From positions 186,001-250,000 of the forward strand of contig CAJIZH010000003.1 in the NCBI GenBank assembly GCA_905181875.1: 64,000 nt of DNA, given 5' to 3'. Position 1 is the stretch's first letter. Every line of letters starts with the position of its first letter. Below are positions 1 through 7,620 of the stretch, one piece after another. The notes beneath the pieces are model-generated. The model worked only from the letters and a program-made list of their open reading frames with translations. It made no database searches and had not been told where the DNA came from. The translations under genes and the position numbers were made by a program. The DNA is from Flavobacteriales bacterium UBA6770. Its GTDB lineage: Bacteria > Bacteroidota > Bacteroidia > Flavobacteriales_G > Salibacteraceae.

Positions 1-160
1 TGTCAGTAGAAATGGCAATATCGGCGCCTAATATTTCAGCTAGTTTTACTGCTTGTTCGCCTGAATAAGCAACTAGGGGTTTGCCATTCAATTCCTTGTA
101 ATTCTTTCCAGGAAGTCCTTTAGAACCGCCTCTAGCACAAATAGTAATTAGTATATTCAT
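1..160 (-). CDS. neuA: CMP-nonulosonic acid cytidylyltransferase, N-terminal part (cut by window edge)
   Basis: About 53 residues from the ATG at 160 are inside the window; the rest lies to the left. The N-terminus MNILITICARGGSKGLPGKN has the CARGGSKGLPGKN nucleotide-binding signature of the NeuA/LegF/PseF family, which activates sialic, legionaminic or pseudaminic acid with CTP to give the CMP-sugar used by glycosyltransferases. Its start overlaps the stop of the preceding gene as ATGA, as expected for translational coupling. It is the last visible gene of the operon and follows synthase and epimerase genes for the same pathway, which favours a CMP-legionaminic-type activity. The exact sugar cannot be told from this fragment. 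Confidence 0.85.
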   Translation of the reverse strand, partial: MNILITICARGGSKGLPGKNYKELNGKPLVAYSGEQAVKLAEILGADIAISTD

Positions 161-1212
161 GAAAGCAATTTCAGCTGTTTGATGTCTCTTTGAGCTTTTT
201 CAAAATCTTCCATTTTACCAATATCCAACCAGTAATCCAAATGAGCGTAATGCATCACCTTCTTACCTTCTTTCTGAAGTTTTTCCATTAAATCGGTAGA
301 GTTGTAAAACTCACCTTCGGGAATCATTTCCAACAAACTGCGTTTAAGGAAATATATTCCCCCATTAGAATAATAGGTATAAGTAGGTTTTTCTTTAAAC
401 GACCTTACAGCATCATCTTCAGTTTCCAAAACAGCATAAGGAATCTTCACCTCATAGGGTATCGAAACTAACCCCATATCAGCACCAGAACTGATAAAAG
501 CATGATAAAAATCTTCGTAATCTACATTAGTTATTAAGTCCGAATTCATCAAAAGAATAACATCTCTTTGAATCTCTTTTTCAGCATACTTTAAAGATCC
601 AATTGTACCGAGCGGGACAGGTTCCTCAATATAATCAACCTGATGTCTATATTCTGTGGTAGCTATATAATCCTTTATTTTTTGACCCAAATAATTAATT
701 GAAATATGAAACTTTTGAACTCCAAACTTTCTTAATCTTTCAATATTCCATTCCATTACTGGTCGAGAACCAATTTTCAATAATGGTTTTGGCGTTTCTA
801 AAGTTAATGGACGTAATCGACTGCCTAAACCGCCAGCCATAATTGCTACTTCGATTGGTAGAAAACTAAATTGTTTGCGAAGATCAACTATCGATTTCAG
901 CGTTCCATCTGCTGAAACTACCGGAATAATCTGAATGGATTTATCTTTTATCTCTAGCATTTTTTGAAGATCTTTTTCATCTTCGTACATGAAATAACAA
1001 TTTCGATTAATTACCTTTTCTAGAGTAGTATCTAACTCAAGATCATTCAGCAATGCACGACGAATATCACCATCGGTGATGGTTCCAATGAGTTTATCAT
1101 TTGCATCAATTGCAAAAAGTGTAACATACTGGGCTAAGCTATCTTGGTTGATTTGCTGCAAAGCTTCCTTAATCGTGCGGTCTGATTTTATTTTAAAATC
1201 TTGAAGATTCAT
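157..1212 (-). CDS. CBS-domain sugar-phosphate nucleotidyltransferase (PtmE-like)
   Basis: The protein is 351 aa from the ATG at 1212; a longer frame opens with TTG at 1239, but the ATG overlaps the upstream stop as ATGA, like its neighbours. Residues 1-115 form a tandem CBS pair (for example LIGTITDGDIRRALL). From about 122 a nucleotidyltransferase domain begins with VAIMAGGLGSRLRPLTLETP, the G-x-G-x-R loop and PKP motif of hexose-1-phosphate nucleotidyltransferases. This architecture is that of Campylobacter PtmE, a glucosamine-1-phosphate guanylyltransferase that opens the GDP-linked legionaminic acid route. Its place between the NeuC-like and NeuA-like genes supports that role. Whether the donor is GTP is inferred, not visible. 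Confidence 0.85.
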   Translation of the reverse strand: MNLQDFKIKSDRTIKEALQQINQDSLAQYVTLFAIDANDKLIGTITDGDIRRALLNDLELDTTLEKVINRNCYFMYEDEKDLQKMLEIKDKSIQIIPVVSADGTLKSIVDLRKQFSFLPIEVAIMAGGLGSRLRPLTLETPKPLLKIGSRPVMEWNIERLRKFGVQKFHISINYLGQKIKDYIATTEYRHQVDYIEEPVPLGTIGSLKYAEKEIQRDVILLMNSDLITNVDYEDFYHAFISSGADMGLVSIPYEVKIPYAVLETEDDAVRSFKEKPTYTYYSNGGIYFLKRSLLEMIPEGEFYNSTDLMEKLQKEGKKVMHYAHLDYWLDIGKMEDFEKAQRDIKQLKLLS

Positions 1213-2309
1213 GCTAAATAATTTGTGATTGCATTCCAAATTTCAGGAACAGCTCCTCCCTTCCAATAAATGTTTTCAATTTTCTCTTCAGGCAGTTTTT
1301 CAATGCGCTCTATTTCTTTCAATATTAGCGATTTTTCAACCGGTAATGTTGTGACATTATTGCTCACCACTCTCCCCTTTTGACGGTTTCCTAGATTAAC
1401 AACTCGTTTATTGAAAGATGCTGCTTCAACAACTCCACTTGATGTATTTCCAAGCATAAATTCTGAATGCGTTATAGCAGAAAAATATCCTTTCAGACCA
1501 AAGCTCTCAATCAACTTCACATTCTCGTTTCCTTCAGCAAAACCCTCATAGATTTTTCTAAAAGCCAAACCAGCAATATCTGCATTAGTTTGAGTAATCA
1601 CTAATTGATAATTCTCAATGGATTTGAACGTTTTAATAAGTTCAGAAAGTTGACTTCTCCCGGCATCTTCCAACATAGTTTCAGGATGAAACGTAATTAA
1701 AATACTGGGAATTGAAAAATCTATCTTGAACCGTTCCAACATTTCCGATTTAGTAAAGGGCTGAAAAATTGATAAACTATCTAATGCTAAAGCACCAACC
1801 GTATATACGTTTTTCGGAGATCCTCTTAACTGAGCAATCCTTTCTGAATATGCTTCTGTGGAAGTAAAATGTAAATCACAAAATTGGGTCAATGAATGCC
1901 GGAACATATTGTCAAATGCGCCTGTTGTTTCTTCTCCACCATGAATATGCGCAAACTTCTGATGAAAAAACGCGCCAGCAGAAACAGCAGCAAACATTTC
2001 ATAACGATCTCCTAAACATAGAACAAGATCAAATTTATTATCTGACCAAAATGATGAAAACCTCTCAGCAGTTTTAGCATAGTTCATAGCTACACCTTCA
2101 CTGCTATCTTCAGCTTTAAAAGTGTCTAACTTATGAATATTACCGGTAAATGTTTTTTCAATTTCCGTTACTGAATTCCCAAAAGCAATCGATATATGTG
2201 CTCCAAAAGCGATTACTTCTAATTGGCAAGACTGTTTTTCTATAAACTGAATCAGCGGCTGATAAATGCCATAGTCTGCACGAGAGCTTGTGAGTAATCC
2301 TAATTTCAT
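1209..2309 (-). CDS. neuC: Hydrolysing NDP-sugar 2-epimerase, NeuC/LegG family
   Basis: 366 aa, the usual length for the family. The N-terminal SSRADYG (8-14), GDRYEMF (100-106), HIHGGE (121-126) and the C-terminal GNTSSGVVEAASF loop are the signature of hydrolysing UDP/GDP-sugar 2-epimerases with a GT-B fold. The reaction inverts C2 and releases the nucleotide, giving the free ManNAc-type sugar, or its 2,4-diacetamido-trideoxy form in legionaminic acid synthesis, for condensation with PEP. Both ends overlap neighbours as ATGA, so it is co-translated with the synthase before it and the nucleotidyltransferase after it. The aminotransferase in the same operon suggests the LegG-type substrate rather than plain UDP-GlcNAc. 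Confidence 0.88.
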   Translation of the reverse strand: MKLGLLTSSRADYGIYQPLIQFIEKQSCQLEVIAFGAHISIAFGNSVTEIEKTFTGNIHKLDTFKAEDSSEGVAMNYAKTAERFSSFWSDNKFDLVLCLGDRYEMFAAVSAGAFFHQKFAHIHGGEETTGAFDNMFRHSLTQFCDLHFTSTEAYSERIAQLRGSPKNVYTVGALALDSLSIFQPFTKSEMLERFKIDFSIPSILITFHPETMLEDAGRSQLSELIKTFKSIENYQLVITQTNADIAGLAFRKIYEGFAEGNENVKLIESFGLKGYFSAITHSEFMLGNTSSGVVEAASFNKRVVNLGNRQKGRVVSNNVTTLPVEKSLILKEIERIEKLPEEKIENIYWKGGAVPEIWNAITNYLA

Positions 2310-3328
2310 TTGAAATCGGAATATTCAAGTTTGTGACCTGATGGTAAATCTTTGAAAATCATCTTTCCTATAATGTTTCTAAACCCCATAGGGTTTATTC
2401 CATCACCAGGACGAAGCATGGAAAAGTGAGATTCTTTTAGCTTTTCACCAGCTTTAAGCGCTTGATTTATGTGAATTGATTTTCTAGCAATGGCAATGTT
2501 CTTTTTCTCTGATTCTGTTGGAACCTTTTTATCGGAACCTAATCCTTCCTCTATATTTCTTATTGCAGAAACCATTTGTTTTAGTTCATCTGGTTCGAGC
2601 GATGCTGGATGATCTGGGCCTGGTAAAGTGCGGTCTAGTGTAAAGTGTTTTTCAATCACTACAGCACCTAATGCAACTGCCGCAATAGGTATTTCAATTC
2701 CAAGTGTATGATCTGAATAACCAATCTGAACACCTAATGACGCTATATCTTTCATTGCTCTTAAATTAACATCCGAAAATGGTGTTGGGTATTCAGTATT
2801 ACAATGCAAAACTTTGATTTCAGATTTTTTATAACCGAAATTCAAAAATACTTGCAACGCAGCTCCGACTTCCATTAAATTACACATTCCGGTAGAAAGT
2901 ACAATTGGTTTTTTACTGGAAGCAAACTTTTCTAAGAGCGGTAAATTTGTGATCTCTCCCGAAGCAATTTTCCAAAAATCTAAATCGAAGTCATTCAGCA
3001 AATCAAAACTATCTACATCAAATGGAGTAGATAAAAAGCCTATTCCTCTGCTTTTTGAATAATCAGCAAGTTCTTCGAATTGAGCTTTACTAAATTCTAA
3101 CTTTTTGAGCATTCCGAATTGACCTTCATCTTCGTTTAAATTCAGATTACTCTTTTGATATTCCGCCATTTTAGCTGCAGAAGATGTTAGTTTTTCCGTC
3201 TTAAACGTCTGAAATTTAACGTAATCAGCTTTTGCATCAGCGGCAGCATCAACTAACTTTTTAGCGAGTTCAAAATCACCGTTGTGATTGACTCCTGCTT
3301 CAGCTATGATTATCGTATTTGGTCGCAC
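2306..3328 (-). CDS. neuB: N-acetylneuraminate/legionaminate synthase
   Basis: 340 aa with a GTG start, 9 bases after the preceding stop; no ATG is available, and the barrel begins at once with IIIAEAGVNHNGD. The TIM-barrel NeuB domain (about 5-250) shows KFQTFK, the HCNTEYPTP segment, YSDHTLG and EKHFTLDR. The C-terminal 60 residues form an SAF/antifreeze-like domain (HINQALKAGEKL...). The enzyme condenses PEP with a 2-acetamido sugar to make a nine-carbon nonulosonic acid in the cytoplasm. It is flanked by LegC and NeuC/LegG genes, so legionaminic-type acid is the best guess; the sequence alone cannot exclude Neu5Ac. Confidence 0.9.
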   Translation of the reverse strand: MRPNTIIIAEAGVNHNGDFELAKKLVDAAADAKADYVKFQTFKTEKLTSSAAKMAEYQKSNLNLNEDEGQFGMLKKLEFSKAQFEELADYSKSRGIGFLSTPFDVDSFDLLNDFDLDFWKIASGEITNLPLLEKFASSKKPIVLSTGMCNLMEVGAALQVFLNFGYKKSEIKVLHCNTEYPTPFSDVNLRAMKDIASLGVQIGYSDHTLGIEIPIAAVALGAVVIEKHFTLDRTLPGPDHPASLEPDELKQMVSAIRNIEEGLGSDKKVPTESEKKNIAIARKSIHINQALKAGEKLKESHFSMLRPGDGINPMGFRNIIGKMIFKDLPSGHKLEYSDFK

Positions 3329-3337
3329 AATGTGAAT

Positions 3338-4495
3338 TTAAAGCTTTGGACTACTTGTTATGTTTACTATTCTATCTGCTAACCAAATCGAGTTGGTAAG
3401 ATCAGTAGTTTGGCATTCTTTAAACATTGGTAACTCATTCATCAATGTCCATGCAGGCCTTGTCATTATGCCATTACTATTAGTTGCTTCAAGAAATTCA
3501 TCGCGTTCTGCTCTATTTTCAAGTAAAATAGTATTTAGCCAATAGTTAGTTTTATTAGGTGCTTGTTCCGTCTTGAATTCAATAGATTTATCACTAAAGA
3601 ACTCAATATATCTGTTGGTTAGTTCTCTTTTTGAAGCCAATAAAGTAGGTAGTTTTTCCAATTGCGCCTTCAATAAACTTGCATTGAGGTTTGGCATTCT
3701 AAAATTATAGCCCATTTCATCATGAACGTATTCCCATTTATGCGGAACTTTTGCTGTAGTAGTTAAATACTTCGCTTTTTTGGCCAACTCTTCGTCGTTG
3801 GTTAGGATTGCACCACCACCACCTGCAGTGATTACTTTGTTGCCATTAAAGCTCAACACTCCAAGTAAACCAAAAGTCCCTAAATGCTTTCCGTCTAAGA
3901 AAGAACCTACTGCTTCAGCAGAATCCTCGACCAAAGGAATGTTCCATTCAACACATACCGCTTTAATTTCGATTATAGACGCTGCAAAACCAAAAGTGTG
4001 CATAGGCGTTACAGCACTTATTCTTTTGCCAGAGGTTTTATTGAAACATTGCCCATTTTTCATTTCAGCATTTATTTCTAAAAAATCGCGCAAACTCTTA
4101 GGACAAAGCCCCATGTTTTCTTTGTCAACGTCAACAAAAACAGGAATGGCTCCGTTATACAAAATAGCGTTTGTAGTTGCAACAAAAGTCATCGCTTGCG
4201 TAATAACTTCAGTATCCTTTTCAACGCCAGCTAACCTCAACGCTACTTGTTGAGCAGCAGTTCCATTTACAACCGCAACTGCATATTTTGCCCCAGTGAA
4301 CTCAACAAGCATTTTCTCGACCTCATCGATTTGTTTTCCTACGCTAGAAACAAACGTACTTTCAATGCACTCTTTTAGATACTGTTGTTCAACATGATCG
4401 AAAACTGGGATATGAAGGGGATAAAAATCCTCTTTACCATAAAAGTCTTCTAAAATGGATTTTAATCCATTAACTATTTCTAAACTTATCATCAT
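3338..4495 (-). CDS. legC: LegC-family PLP aminotransferase
   Basis: 385 aa, a fold-type I DegT/DnrJ/EryC1 aminotransferase. The N-terminal ECIESTFVSSVGKQID block is typical of LegC. VNGTAA (77-81), the PLP-binding Asp191 in VEDSAEAVGS and Lys220 in SFNGNKVITAGGGG are intact. LegC installs the C4 amino group on the 4-keto-6-deoxy sugar nucleotide in legionaminic acid synthesis, using glutamate. The gene overlaps the preceding SDR gene by 26 bases, so the two are almost certainly co-translated. Either of two consecutive ATGs (4495, 4492) could serve as start. Confidence 0.88.
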   Translation of the reverse strand: MMISLEIVNGLKSILEDFYGKEDFYPLHIPVFDHVEQQYLKECIESTFVSSVGKQIDEVEKMLVEFTGAKYAVAVVNGTAAQQVALRLAGVEKDTEVITQAMTFVATTNAILYNGAIPVFVDVDKENMGLCPKSLRDFLEINAEMKNGQCFNKTSGKRISAVTPMHTFGFAASIIEIKAVCVEWNIPLVEDSAEAVGSFLDGKHLGTFGLLGVLSFNGNKVITAGGGGAILTNDEELAKKAKYLTTTAKVPHKWEYVHDEMGYNFRMPNLNASLLKAQLEKLPTLLASKRELTNRYIEFFSDKSIEFKTEQAPNKTNYWLNTILLENRAERDEFLEATNSNGIMTRPAWTLMNELPMFKECQTTDLTNSIWLADRIVNITSSPKL

Positions 4496-5444
4496 CAGGA
4501 TTTAAGATAACGCCATCTTTAATGACTTTATACAAATGTAAGATCCCCTCAGGGACCGTGTAGGTTATATCAAAATCAAGAACTCTTTTTATTTTATCAA
4601 AATTGACTCTGTAATCTCTGGGATCTTCGTTCTTCTGAACATATTTAATTTCACAATCTTCAATCACTTTTGAAATTTCTTCAACAAGCATTTTCTTGGT
4701 GTAATTCTCTTTTGTATTTCCTACGTTAAAGACCTCAAAAGCAACCTTATCATCGTCTGCTTTAATTACTTCAATAACTGCTCTCGCAAGATCTAAAACA
4801 TGACAATAAGGTCTCCAAAATTGCTCTCCAAAAATCACTAATTCTCTACCTAAAGCAAGCTCTTTAGTAAATTCATTTACAGTAAGATCAAAACGCATTC
4901 TCGGTGACAAACCGTAAACGGTTGAAAATCTTAAACAAGTAGGGTTTGTAGTTGAAGACCCTTTATGGCCCAATAAAAATTGCTCATAAGCAACTTTAGT
5001 TTCTGCATAAAGTGATACCGGAGACAATTCAGACTCTTCATTCAAAAAGAGTTCTGGGTCACTCATCTTCCCATAATTACTGCAGGTAGATGAGAACACT
5101 AATTTCTTCACTCCATTGGAATTAGCCTTTTCAAATAAATATTTACTTGCATCAAGGTTTACCGCTTTTGTCAACTCAGGGTCGACTGCACAAGCTGGGT
5201 CACCTACTATTGCAGCTAAATGAGCTACATGATGCACTCCTTCAAGCGCTTGATCAACAGTATTTTTATCTCTTATGTCTCCAGTTACTAATTCAAAATT
5301 AGGATCGTTCATCAATTCAATAATTGATTCTCCTCCAAACATTAAACTATCTAATGTTCTTACGGCATATCCTTCTTTAAGAAGTAATCTACATACTATA
5401 GAACCTATATAACCAGCACCTCCAGTGACTAAAACTTTCTCCAT
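4470..5444 (-). CDS. NAD-dependent epimerase/dehydratase (extended SDR)
   Basis: 324 aa. GGAGYIG (8-14) is the Rossmann GxxGxxG motif. Catalytic residues are in SSTCSNYG (118-125) and YAETK (Tyr146, Lys150); a substrate loop reads EQFWRPYCHVLDLA. The operon position just before LegC suggests it acts on the sugar nucleotide that LegC aminates. It does not look like LegB: the typical LegB segment after the Rossmann motif is missing and the SSTCSNYG pattern is closer to 4-epimerases. So it is either a divergent 4,6-dehydratase or an extra epimerase. The next gene upstream ends 74 bases before its ATG with no clear promoter between. Confidence 0.75.
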   Translation of the reverse strand: MEKVLVTGGAGYIGSIVCRLLLKEGYAVRTLDSLMFGGESIIELMNDPNFELVTGDIRDKNTVDQALEGVHHVAHLAAIVGDPACAVDPELTKAVNLDASKYLFEKANSNGVKKLVFSSTCSNYGKMSDPELFLNEESELSPVSLYAETKVAYEQFLLGHKGSSTTNPTCLRFSTVYGLSPRMRFDLTVNEFTKELALGRELVIFGEQFWRPYCHVLDLARAVIEVIKADDDKVAFEVFNVGNTKENYTKKMLVEEISKVIEDCEIKYVQKNEDPRDYRVNFDKIKRVLDFDITYTVPEGILHLYKVIKDGVILNPDDDKFRNS

Positions 5445-5518
5445 ATTAAGCTATAATTATTGCATAACAATAATAGCATTTGTTTACCTTGAAAGGACTA
5501 GAAAACTATTAACGAATG

Positions 5519-6319
5519 TTACTTAGCAGACTTGCGAAAAGGGCTGCTTTCCAAAAACTTATTCACCAAGTTATCATTGATAAAATAGTCTTGATAAACA
5601 TAGTTAGTCAAGGCATACCTCTCCCCTTTAACAAGTGGCTTACCTCTATGAATCCCAGAAGTATCAACCAACAGACAGGTTCCTTTTTTAGCTAGAAACT
5701 GAATCTTGGAATATTTCCCATTTTCTAGAATTTTATTGGCTTCTTCATCTGAAACTCGATTTTGATCAAGCGCAACTCCATATTGATTGAATTCAAATAA
5801 AGTCCGTTTCCAATGAGTACCTTCTATATATTCAAATGGACCATTGTTCTCATCAACATCACTCAAATAAACAATACTCTTAAACTGATGAATCATATTC
5901 GTATCGCGATGCCAGCCACCACCTGAACCTTTGTTATTTCCAATGCCTTTAATTCGCCCTGCCAATGTGGTTAACACTGTTGTATTTGCTTTTAAGTAGC
6001 GATTAGATAGATTGTGAAAACGTTTGTCTTCATTGAACTCTTTTATCTTTTCATCGAGTTTCTCTGAGAAATAAATACGGCTATCTGCACCTTCTTCATC
6101 CTTCCAAATAGTAGTTGAGTTTTCTTCAATCAATTTGTCAATCCTAGCACATAAGTCATCGCATTGATCAGCAGAATAATAATTCTTCCAAACGTAGTAC
6201 CCCTTTGTTCTGATGCTGTCAATAATTTCTTCCTTTGCTTCAGCAATTGCTTCAAAGTTCTTTTTATACAAAAGCTCTTGAACGCGTGCTTTATAGTATT
6301 CTATTACTGCTTTCATCAT
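5519..6319 (-). CDS. Phytanoyl-CoA dioxygenase (PhyH) family protein
   Basis: 266 aa, a cupin-fold Fe(II)/2-oxoglutarate dioxygenase. The metal triad is visible as WHRDT (His137, Asp139) and SGIHRGKP (His224), with Arg225 or Arg234 suited to bind 2-oxoglutarate. Start: two consecutive ATGs (6319, 6316) overlap the stop of the glycosyltransferase before it as ATGATGA. Members of this family hydroxylate small molecules; here the substrate is unknown. Its position inside a nonulosonic acid operon suggests hydroxylation of a sugar, an N-acyl group or an aglycone, but that is inference. Confidence 0.8.
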   Translation of the reverse strand: MMKAVIEYYKARVQELLYKKNFEAIAEAKEEIIDSIRTKGYYVWKNYYSADQCDDLCARIDKLIEENSTTIWKDEEGADSRIYFSEKLDEKIKEFNEDKRFHNLSNRYLKANTTVLTTLAGRIKGIGNNKGSGGGWHRDTNMIHQFKSIVYLSDVDENNGPFEYIEGTHWKRTLFEFNQYGVALDQNRVSDEEANKILENGKYSKIQFLAKKGTCLLVDTSGIHRGKPLVKGERYALTNYVYQDYFINDNLVNKFLESSPFRKSAK

Positions 6320-7620
6320 GAAATATTGTCTAACAAATTTACCAACCTTTTGGTCAGAGATTCGCGATTAAACTTTTCAAATTCATGATTTTGATTAGGA
6401 TTCTGAAGAGAATTAAAGGATCCTAATATGGTTTTTTTGATGGATCCTTCATTTCCAGCTTGATATTCAAAATTCCACCCAACTTCAGTTTGCTCCAATA
6501 TCTTGGCAACATCTCCATCTTCATGACCAAAAGCAATTACCGGTTTATTCATTGCCAAATACTCAAACAATTTTCCAGGAATATTGCCCTTACCAATCTC
6601 ACTTTCAAAAGTTAAAAGTAGTAACAACGAAGATTTTGAATACCATGTTAGCACCTCTTCATGAGAAATGTATGAATGCACATGCAAACAAGGTTTTAGA
6701 TATTCAAGTTGATTTAATTCAACCAAAACTCCAGCATCAAGAGTTCCTCCAAGGTGCAATTCAAGTCTTGCACCAAAGGAATTATTTTCAGCACATAGGT
6801 CGTTTAATGCACGCCAAAAATATTTAGGATTCCTCATGTGATTAAGCAATCCAAAATGACTAACAATGAACTTATCACTAGTAATGCTTTCTAGCTTAAT
6901 ATCTTCAGCATCGTAGCCATTCGTAATTACCTCTACTCTACTGGCGCCCAATTCACTAAACATTTTTCCCCAGTTATTACTTACTGTTAAGCATACATCT
7001 GATTTCGTTAATACCTGCTTTTCAAGCTGCTCATATTTCTTCCTTGAGCTCTTTGAAATATTATAATCATCTAACAAGTCTAATTTTGACCAAGGGTCTC
7101 TAAAATCGGCAATCCACGGAATATTCATATGCTTCTTTACTCCCAAAGCAATTAGATGCATACTATGTGGTGGTCCCGTCGAGATTATTACATCTACAGG
7201 GTTTTCTTTTAGATATGTTTTCAGAAATGAAACAGATTTATTAACCCAAAATATTTTAGGATCAGGAATCAATACGTTTCCCCTTATCCAAGAAGAAAAT
7301 TTAGACAAAAGACCTCCTTGTTTCTTATCTAAAATGCCATTGTTCAGATTTTTATCAGCTTTTCCCCGTCTTAGTTTTTGATACAACCCATATGGTTCCC
7401 AAATTGACTTTTTAATAATCTCTACCTCGGAAGGAATATCTTTCAAAAGAGAACCATCATGTACTTGATAGCCAGGATTCTCAGGAGTGTAAATTACTGG
7501 CTGCCAACCATTTTCGGGTAAATATTTAGAAAATTTAAGCCAACGTTGCACTCCACTTCCCGCGCTTGGAGGCCAATAATAGGAAATGATTAAAACTCGT
7601 TTCACGTTAAGCCCCATCAA
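6316..7620 (-). CDS. Glycosyltransferase family 4-like protein
   Basis: 434 aa, GT-B fold. The N-terminus VLIISYYWPPSAGSGVQRW is the glycine-rich acceptor-domain start common in Bacteroidota group 1/4 glycosyltransferases. The middle has STGPPHSMHLIALG and WIADFRDPWS. The C-terminal donor domain has KLFEYLAMNKPVIAFG, the E-x7-E-type nucleotide-sugar site. It overlaps the YfhO gene before it by 14 bases and the dioxygenase after it by 4. It probably adds a sugar to a lipid-linked surface glycan at the inner membrane. Donor and acceptor are unknown. Confidence 0.85.
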   Translation of the reverse strand: MMGLNVKRVLIISYYWPPSAGSGVQRWLKFSKYLPENGWQPVIYTPENPGYQVHDGSLLKDIPSEVEIIKKSIWEPYGLYQKLRRGKADKNLNNGILDKKQGGLLSKFSSWIRGNVLIPDPKIFWVNKSVSFLKTYLKENPVDVIISTGPPHSMHLIALGVKKHMNIPWIADFRDPWSKLDLLDDYNISKSSRKKYEQLEKQVLTKSDVCLTVSNNWGKMFSELGASRVEVITNGYDAEDIKLESITSDKFIVSHFGLLNHMRNPKYFWRALNDLCAENNSFGARLELHLGGTLDAGVLVELNQLEYLKPCLHVHSYISHEEVLTWYSKSSLLLLLTFESEIGKGNIPGKLFEYLAMNKPVIAFGHEDGDVAKILEQTEVGWNFEYQAGNEGSIKKTILGSFNSLQNPNQNHEFEKFNRESLTKRLVNLLDNIS

